Assembly: GCA_017534365.1 (NCBI GenBank)
Contig: JAFWCS010000261.1
Coordinates: 1-5,460 of the forward strand
Source of the DNA: Clostridia bacterium
Lineage (GTDB): Bacteria; Bacillota; Clostridia; Oscillospirales; Acutalibacteraceae
Direction of reading: 5' to 3'
Length of the DNA: 5,460 nucleotides
How positions within the stretch are numbered: the stretch's first letter is position 1; each line of letters opens with the position of its first letter. The notes under the pieces are model-generated. The model saw only the letters and a list, made by a program, of their open reading frames with translations, was not told where the DNA came from and did not search any database. Both the position numbers and the translations under genes were made by a program. Shown piece after piece: positions 1 to 3,554 of the stretch.

Positions 1-396
1 ATTGGACACCAGCTCGCCGGAGATCCGGATCACGGAGGAATACACGCGCGTGACAACGCTCTGCACAAACAGATAGACGAAATTCAGGATCAGCAGGCCG
101 AGAATGACCCGGAACGCGCCGGGATCGCCGCCGTAATTCGCGGCCAGGCGGTTGAGGATCTCCTTGCCGATCAGCGAGCCGATCACAGGCATGACGCCGT
201 TGAAGACCGCCATGAGCAGCATCACGAACAGCACCGCGCGGTTGGCCTCCCACACAAGGCGGATGATATAGGCCAGCCGGGAGGTGAAATCGCGGATCAG
301 CTGCCGGAGATAGGCCGGCACCTCCCGCAGGGTTTTGGGCTTCGGCACACGGTATTGATCCGTGGCCGCATGGTTCATCATCGGGGGCATTGGCAT
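1..396 (-). CDS. ABC exporter subunit (permease/ATPase type), N-terminal 132 residues, partial
   Basis: This is the start of a gene that leaves the window at the left edge; 132 codons are present with no stop. Residues 1-53 form a cytoplasmic lead rich in basic residues, ending in the stretch 'RLVWEANR'. Two hydrophobic segments follow, at about 55-76 and 96-116, with a motif around 'FNGVMPVIGSLIGKEILN' (65-82). This layout is typical of the first transmembrane helices of type IV ABC exporters with a fused ATPase, which in Clostridia are often heterodimeric. The ATPase motifs would lie outside the window and cannot be checked. The first ATG at 396-394 was chosen because a strong AGGGAGGG ribosome binding site at 410-403 sits 6 nt upstream; the in-frame ATG at 390 would be 12 nt away. 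A promoter at 462-434 is well placed, so this is probably the first gene of its own transcript. Substrate is unknown. A stand-alone membrane subunit is less likely. Confidence 0.8.
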   Translation of the reverse strand, partial: MPMPPMMNHAATDQYRVPKPKTLREVPAYLRQLIRDFTSRLAYIIRLVWEANRAVLFVMLLMAVFNGVMPVIGSLIGKEILNRLAANYGGDPGAFRVILGLLILNFVYLFVQSVVTRVYSSVIRISGELVSN

Positions 397-433
397 GCAG
401 AACCCTCCCTTATTCATTAAATATTTCAAATCA

Positions 434-462
434 ATTATATATTCGAATCTAGTGTTTTGCAA
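434..462 (-). promoter_or_regulatory. Sigma-A type promoter for the ABC exporter gene
   Basis: On the minus strand there is a TTGCAA -35 box (462-457, 4 of 6 to consensus), a 17-nt spacer and a perfect TATAAT -10 box (439-434). The predicted start near 427 gives a leader of about 30 nt that contains the AGGGAGGG ribosome binding site at 410-403. The region is strikingly AT-rich against its surroundings. No operator or riboswitch-like structure is visible between the promoter and the start codon. Confidence 0.6.
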
Positions 463-505
463 TTCTTTTTTTGAAAAACGCGCGCATGCATGCTTCATAG
501 CGCAA

Positions 506-522
506 CGCCGCACGGTGCGGCG
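506..522. repeat. Short palindromic hairpin
   Basis: CGCCGCAC and GTGCGGCG flank a single G, giving a 17-nt palindrome. As a hairpin it would form a 7-bp stem with a CGG loop. It is the first of the string of hairpins in this intergenic region. It lies just beyond a stretch (about 475-490) that resembles part of the composite repeat at 2795-2812. Confidence 0.6.
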
Positions 523-557
523 CTGTCAGATCGTCGGTCTCCCGGCGGGCAGTGTAG

Positions 558-578
558 GGAACGCTGTTTCAGCGTTCC
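558..578. repeat. Hairpin repeat type 1, copy A (GGAACGCT family)
   Basis: This is a perfect 8-bp inverted repeat, GGAACGCT and AGCGTTCC, around the loop GTTTC. A second copy with one base change lies at 2186-2206, and both copies are preceded by a GTGTA(A/G)-like sequence. The element is intergenic in both places, which fits a REP-like dispersed repeat. Confidence 0.75.
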
Positions 579-580
579 GC

Positions 581-597
581 ATGCGCCGCAGGCGCAT
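581..597. repeat. Short perfect hairpin next to repeat type 1
   Basis: ATGCGCC and GGCGCAT form a 7-bp stem around GCA. It starts 2 nt after the end of the type 1 hairpin, so the two would sit as adjacent stem-loops in a transcript. The copy of type 1 at 2186-2206 has no such companion; it is followed by the stop codon of the small membrane gene instead. Confidence 0.55.
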
Positions 598-598
598 C

Positions 599-685
599 AC
601 TCCCTCCGTCTCGCTTCGCTCGACACCTCCCTCAAAGAGGGAGGCTATTTTGGGCCGCCGGTCCGCAGGCAAACGCGCAGTGCGG
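599..685. repeat. Composite repeat type 2, copy A
   Basis: The first 48 nt (599-646) match 2712-2759 without gaps at 42 of 48 positions. They contain an 8-bp perfect hairpin, CCTCCCTC, loop AAA, GAGGGAGG (626-644). A second module follows: GGCAAACGCGC (668-678), shared exactly with 2795-2805 and enclosed here by the small inverted repeat CCGCA (663-667) and TGCGG (681-685). The same order of parts in both copies suggests one composite dispersed element. The plus strand reads into CTATTTT after the first hairpin, but no plus-strand gene precedes it. Confidence 0.75.
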
Positions 686-700
686 CGCCGTTGGATTGAA

Positions 701-727
701 GGTCAACCGGCGGGCGATTGATAATCG
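701..727. repeat. Repeat type 3, copy A (GGCGGGCGAT family)
   Basis: This 27-nt unit matches 922-948 at 22 of 27 positions without gaps. Both share the core GGCGGGCGAT followed by a 5-nt loop and ATCG. In this copy only the 4-bp stem CGAT/ATCG (715-718 with 724-727) is kept, so it looks like the more degraded member. Confidence 0.6.
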
Positions 728-755
728 GGTCTCCCCTCCCGGGTCGGTCGTTGCT

Positions 756-792
756 TCTGCGGCTTTCGCCGCAGAGGTCGCCACCGGCGACC
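756..792. repeat. Two perfect hairpins back to back
   Basis: TCTGCGGC and GCCGCAGA (756-763 and 768-775) form an 8-bp stem around TTTC. Directly adjoining, GGTCGCC and GGCGACC (776-782 and 786-792) form a 7-bp stem around ACC. There is no spacer between the two hairpins, so they would stack end to end in RNA or as cruciforms. The run is followed by CCCTACGGTGCG at 799-810, which recurs exactly at 894-905. Confidence 0.65.
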
Positions 793-841
793 CGCAACCC
801 CTACGGTGCGGCACCGTTGGCATCAGGTTGCCGTCGGTATG

Positions 842-900
842 CGTAGGGCACGGATCCGTCCGTGCCGACTGCAACGGCAAGCATGTATGCTTGCCCTACG
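842..900. repeat. 59-nt element with terminal inverted repeats and two inner hairpins
   Basis: The ends are 9-nt inverted repeats, CGTAGGGCA (842-850) and TGCCCTACG (892-900). Inside are two further stems: GGCACGGA/TCCGTGCC (847-854 with 859-866) and GGCAAGCA/TGCTTGCC (876-883 with 888-895). Using CGTAG/CTACG as an outer stem (842-846 with 896-900), all three helices fit together flush as a three-way junction with only a 9-nt linker between the inner arms. It encodes nothing. It resembles a miniature palindromic element rather than a gene or riboswitch, but its family is not recognised here. Confidence 0.65.
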
Positions 901-921
901 GTGCGACGCCGGTTAATTTCC

Positions 922-951
922 GGTCCATCGGCGGGCGATCGGTCATCGCCC
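922..951. repeat. Repeat type 3, copy B (GGCGGGCGAT family)
   Basis: This is the better-preserved partner of 701-727. GGGCGAT and ATCGCCC (933-939 and 945-951) form a 7-bp stem around CGGTC. A TTTTT run at 960-964 follows on the plus strand, giving a terminator-like look in that direction, but there is no plus-strand gene to terminate. It lies 42 nt beyond the stop of the secreted-protein gene, where its transcript would end. Confidence 0.6.
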
Positions 952-992
952 CTGCCCGCTTTTTGTTATGATGCAAAACATCCGGTCGGTCA

Positions 993-2141
993 CTAGTCTT
1001 CAAAGATTGCGGGGTCCATGAGCATGAAGCCGAGCTGCAGCGCGGCTTCAAACTCCTTTACCGCGACCGTCCGGCCATCCATGGAAAGCTGCGCGTCGCC
1101 GATGCGCAGGATCGCCTGATCGTTTCTGCCGTCCATAAACGCCGTTCCGTCGGCGTACCCGAGGAGCGTCGCCAACTGCCGCGGATAGGTCATCGTGATC
1201 GTCTCCGCGCCGGACAGCACCTCGATCCCCAACGCGTCAAAAACAGCGCTGAGACTGCCGAACGTCCAGATCCCGCGCGCGGCCGCGCCGCCGTTCTCCA
1301 TCGTTGCTTCAAAGCCGTCCGTCGCGTCCCAAAGCAACAGATCGATCTGCACAAGTCCTTCTTCCCCTTCAGAGATCGCCGCGCCGCGCACCGCCGCCGG
1401 TGAAAGCGCGGCATGCTTCATCTCCAGGCCTGTGCGGATCGCGCTGACTGTCAATGCCTGGATCGCATCCGTTTTCAGGGTTTCCGGCAATTCATATGCT
1501 GCGCCGTTCATCTTCACACTGTCCTGCACAAACGACGGAACCACAAGCGGAAACAGCAGGTTTTCCCGATCGGCACTGTTATAGAGCGCAACGGCCGAGG
1601 CGATTGTTTCCGCATCCGTTTCATACGCGATATAGTCGGCACAGAAGGTCAGCGTCTGCTTGCCGAACAGGCCGAAATCCACCTGCGCGATCCAGGTCCC
1701 GTCTGTCTTCTCCGTCACCTTCGTGCCGCCCAGGTGAGAAAACAGCAACCGGAATCCCCCGAGCAGGTTGTACAGCCGCAGCAGCAGGCGGGTAAAAAAG
1801 CCGAGCTCGTCCGACCGGGCGGAAAGATGCCAGCGCAGGGCAAGCGTTTCGGAGGCCCCGCAGTCGAGCAAATGGATCACCCTGCCCCAGTCCTCCGTGT
1901 AGCTTCTTTCCAGCGTATCGGATCGGGACGTGAGCTCCACACTGCCCAGCGGCCGGTCGGTGAGATTCGTGACCGTGACCGTTGCGTTCACTTCGTCAAA
2001 CAGGCTGTAGGTCTCTTTGTCAAATGCGATATCCAGTGAAAGGCAATCGTCGCGCATCGCAGGCTCCTGCGCAATGGCCGGAACGGCAGCGCCGATCAGA
2101 AGCGCCGCGCAGAGCAGCAGCGCCAGGGCTTTTCTCATCAT
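993..2141 (-). CDS. Secreted protein with CARDB-like domain, function unknown
   Basis: This 382-residue exported protein is not recognised as a named family. Residues 1-24 form a classical signal peptide: MMRK, a hydrophobic core, then A-I-A as the likely signal peptidase I site before Q25. Residues 33-106 read like a CARDB-type or similar immunoglobulin-like beta-sandwich, with alternating hydrophobics, 'VTVTNLTDRPLG' and a conserved-looking W85. A basic amphipathic stretch at 113-134 follows. The last 90 residues, with 'FGSLSAVFDALGIEVLS' and then 'ILRIGDAQLSMDGRTV', loosely resemble copper-amine-oxidase-N-like domains, seen in many clostridial surface proteins. No catalytic motif, anchor or sortase signal is visible. 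The ATG at 2141 is preferred because GGAG ends 8 nt upstream; the ATG at 2147 leaves only 2 nt. It lies 70 nt after the small membrane gene and may be read from the same transcript. Confidence 0.8.
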   Translation of the reverse strand: MMRKALALLLCAALLIGAAVPAIAQEPAMRDDCLSLDIAFDKETYSLFDEVNATVTVTNLTDRPLGSVELTSRSDTLERSYTEDWGRVIHLLDCGASETLALRWHLSARSDELGFFTRLLLRLYNLLGGFRLLFSHLGGTKVTEKTDGTWIAQVDFGLFGKQTLTFCADYIAYETDAETIASAVALYNSADRENLLFPLVVPSFVQDSVKMNGAAYELPETLKTDAIQALTVSAIRTGLEMKHAALSPAAVRGAAISEGEEGLVQIDLLLWDATDGFEATMENGGAAARGIWTFGSLSAVFDALGIEVLSGAETITMTYPRQLATLLGYADGTAFMDGRNDQAILRIGDAQLSMDGRTVAVKEFEAALQLGFMLMDPAIFED

Positions 2142-2149
2142 TTTCATTT

Positions 2150-2154
2150 CTCCC
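2150..2154 (-). promoter_or_regulatory. Ribosome binding site deciding the secreted-protein start
   Basis: The minus strand reads AAAGGGAG before a stack of three ATGs at 2147, 2141 and 2138. GGGAG (2154-2150) is 2 nt from the first ATG, 8 nt from the second and 11 nt from the third. Normal spacing favours the second, giving a protein starting MMRKAL. Confidence 0.55.
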
Positions 2155-2185
2155 TTTCTATATTATATGGCAGCTTATCGTGTAA

Positions 2186-2206
2186 GGAACGCTGTTTCAG
2201 CGCTCC
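2186..2206. repeat. Hairpin repeat type 1, copy B
   Basis: This second copy of the 558-578 hairpin, GGAACGCT, GTTTC, AGCGCTCC, has one change in the second arm. In a minus-strand transcript the changed base still pairs as a G-U wobble, so the full 8-bp stem is kept. It begins 5 nt after the stop of the small membrane gene and could act as a 3' stem-loop. The sequence beyond it on the minus strand (TTACACG) lacks a proper T-run, so terminator activity would be weak at best. Confidence 0.7.
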
Positions 2207-2211
2207 GCGTG

Positions 2212-2655
2212 CTAATTCTGAGAACTAAAGATATTTAGCAATGTCTCCGGCGTTCCGAATAGTTTTAAAAATATGATCGGGAGAAGAGCCACGATTTCTA
2301 AGACAGTAAAAATCAAAATGGTTCTTTTCCATTTTTCTCTTTTATGAATGATGTTATAGATTTCAAAAATCAAAAGAATGATGGCATTTGAAATAGGAAG
2401 AGATAGCAGCAAGAAAGCCCCTAAATAATAGTAAACATCATTCAAATCCTCAAAGAGAAAAAGGTAAATATGTGGCAGACAGGCAATGAAAGCCAGCACG
2501 CAAGCGGTACCAAGTGCCTTTTTCAAGGATGTGCCTTTTCTTCTCATCAAAGCAGGAATAACAATTGCTGAGATTGGAAGGAAAACAAAAATACAATTGA
2601 AAAGTAATCCCAACAGTTGAAAAACAATAAGGTAAAAGAATTCACGAATATCCAT
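2212..2655 (-). CDS. Small AT-rich multi-pass membrane protein, hypothetical
   Basis: This 147-residue integral membrane protein of no recognised family has about four hydrophobic segments at roughly 7-35, 46-67, 76-101 and 111-134. Short basic loops lie between them ('MRRKGTSLKK' at 37-46 and 'HKREKWKR' near 103-110), suggesting that those loops are cytoplasmic. The C-terminal tail is short and polar. An AAGGAG ribosome binding site at 2666-2661 sits 5 nt before the ATG, a strong sign that it is real. GC content is about 34% by hand count, far below the 60-70% of the large genes around it, so recent acquisition or relaxed selection is plausible. It is flanked by repeat copies on both sides (2186-2206 and 2712-2812). 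No catalytic residues are visible. It could be an accessory membrane protein or an orphan. Confidence 0.75.
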   Translation of the reverse strand: MDIREFFYLIVFQLLGLLFNCIFVFLPISAIVIPALMRRKGTSLKKALGTACVLAFIACLPHIYLFLFEDLNDVYYYLGAFLLLSLPISNAIILLIFEIYNIIHKREKWKRTILIFTVLEIVALLPIIFLKLFGTPETLLNIFSSQN

Positions 2656-2711
2656 TTTTACTCCTTCTTCTTGTTATAAAGGCGTAAACAGCATCACCCA
2701 AAAACAGCATA

Positions 2712-2812
2712 ACTCCCTCCGTCTCACTTTGCTCGACACCTCTCTCAATGAAAGAGGCTGCTTTTGCATCGCCGGTTTTACTGTGCATGCCGCCGGCAAA
2801 CGCGCGGCATGC
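2712..2812. repeat. Composite repeat type 2, copy B
   Basis: Positions 2712-2759 match 599-646 at 42 of 48 positions. The first hairpin is CCTCTCTC, AAT, GAAAGAGG (2739-2757). Relative to copy A, one C-G pair has become T-A through changes on both sides, and another has become a G-U wobble when read as minus-strand RNA. The second module is stronger here: GCATGCCGC and GCGGCATGC (2785-2793 and 2804-2812) flank a loop that starts the shared GGCAAACGCGC (2795-2805). The element fills most of the 187-nt gap between the lipoprotein and small membrane genes. Confidence 0.75.
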
Positions 2813-2823
2813 TGCCGCAACGG

Positions 2824-2840
2824 AGCGCCGGAACGGCGCT
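2824..2840 (-). repeat. Stem-loop directly after the lipoprotein stop codon
   Basis: AGCGCCG and CGGCGCT form a perfect 7-bp stem around a 3-nt loop, starting 2 nt after the stop codon at 2845-2843. It could protect the 3' end of the message or weakly terminate it. No T-run follows on the minus strand (next bases CCGTTGCGG), so a strong intrinsic terminator is not supported, and read-through into the small membrane gene is possible. Confidence 0.5.
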
Positions 2841-2842
2841 GA

Positions 2843-3538
2843 TTATTGAGATTGGCCGAGCAATTCTGTGAATGCAGCCGGAAGCCGCGTAAAATGAAAG
2901 TCTTTGCTCAGCGCCGGCGTGCCGTCGGTCAGCCACGCAATGACAGACGCCTCAACAGAGGCATTCACATCCTTGAAATAGACTGTGACATACGCGCTGC
3001 GCTGCGCATTCTGATCCCGGACGGCATCTGCATCAAATTGCTCCCGGTACTGCCGGACAAGGGCTTCCTGCATTTCATGGCGAAGCGGTTCCGTCAATTC
3101 GATTTCTTCGCCTTCATCGAAACCGTTTTTGACCGTAATACAGATTTTTCGAATACAGGATTCGTCGTCCAGATACCAGAGCGCCGGATTGTCGGAATTG
3201 CCATATAGGAACGGTTGCAGAAAATTGTATCGTTCTTCAACAAAATTGATCGTATCTGCATCTTTGTAAACACGAACAGAATCAGAACCGCGCTCTTTTT
3301 TTACAATTCCCTTTGAGGATGACTGATAATTAAGCGTGTATTGGTTGGCAAACGAGTTGCCGTAACGGTCGGTTCGGCTATAAATGATGTCGTTGCAGGT
3401 GGGCTTTCCTTCCTTTTCTAAAAACTCAATGACCGATCGAGAGTTTGCGGACTGCCCGCAGGCCGATAATGCAACCAGTAAAGAAACAATCAGCATAATC
3501 GGGCATACGATTCCCAACGCTTTTTTCATCATTTTCAT
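2843..3538 (-). CDS. Predicted lipoprotein, function unknown
   Basis: This 231-residue protein starts with a lipoprotein signal: MKMMKK, a hydrophobic core, then the lipobox L-S-A-C at 24-27. Cys27 should be lipidated and the rest tethered outside the membrane. The mature part has a beta-rich first half, with an aromatic stretch near 95-125 including 'NPALWYLDD'. A charged helix at about 147-168 follows, then 'SAYVTVYFKD' and a short C-terminal tail. No named domain is recognised. The start at 3538 is supported by a GGGGG-containing ribosome binding site at 3550-3546 with 7-nt spacing. Only 16 nt separate it from the stop of the large membrane protein upstream, so the two are very probably co-transcribed and may act together. 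Sampled lines are 38-50% GC, lower than the gene before it. Its first codons closely match those of the secreted-protein gene. Confidence 0.8.
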   Translation of the reverse strand: MKMMKKALGIVCPIMLIVSLLVALSACGQSANSRSVIEFLEKEGKPTCNDIIYSRTDRYGNSFANQYTLNYQSSSKGIVKKERGSDSVRVYKDADTINFVEERYNFLQPFLYGNSDNPALWYLDDESCIRKICITVKNGFDEGEEIELTEPLRHEMQEALVRQYREQFDADAVRDQNAQRSAYVTVYFKDVNASVEASVIAWLTDGTPALSKDFHFTRLPAAFTELLGQSQ

Positions 3539-3554
3539 TTTCTTTCCCCCTTAT

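Larger units (their letters stand above)
397..992. other. Gene-free intergenic region packed with inverted repeats
   Basis: About 600 nt separate the secreted-protein gene from the ABC exporter gene. Apart from the AT-rich promoter at 434-462, it is GC-rich and consists largely of short, near-perfect inverted repeats placed one after another: 506-522, 558-578, 581-597, 626-644, 756-775, 776-792, 842-900 and 933-951. Several have a second copy in this window. Open frames here (for example 632-880 minus and 696-971 plus) run straight through the hairpins, lack ribosome binding sites and have low-complexity translations, so no gene is called. No classical intrinsic terminator with a T-run in the minus direction is visible after the upstream gene's stop. 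Confidence 0.75.

Noticed and set aside
626..650. Plus-strand hairpin followed by CTATTTT, resembling an intrinsic terminator (also 933-964 with TTTTT)
   Set aside because: No plus-strand gene precedes either, and neither has a T-run in the minus direction in which genes are transcribed. Both belong to dispersed repeats.
632..880. Minus-strand open frame of 82 codons in the intergenic region, and overlapping plus-strand frames 362-721, 490-699 and 696-971
   Set aside because: They run through the inverted repeats, have no ribosome binding sites and give low-complexity Ala/Arg/Pro-rich translations. The frame at 362-721 also overlaps the ABC gene start and its promoter.
506..951. Possible CRISPR array in the repeat-rich gap
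   Set aside because: The repeats are inverted and of several types with irregular spacing. There is no regular direct repeat and spacer pattern and no cas gene.
1413..2039. Plus-strand open frame of 208 codons, and others at 1195-1584 and 4711-5253
   Set aside because: These are antisense shadows of well-supported minus-strand genes, with no ribosome binding site and biased, Arg/Ser-rich translations.
2162..2167. Perfect TATAAT on the minus strand just before the secreted-protein gene
   Set aside because: The transcript would start around 2155, inside the ribosome binding site, and no -35 box lies at 16-18 nt. Read-through from upstream is more likely.
2673..2701. TTGGGT, 17 nt, TATAAC on the minus strand before the small membrane gene
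   Set aside because: The -35 box matches only 3 of 6, and the predicted transcript start falls on the first base of the ribosome binding site at 2666. It is too weak to annotate.
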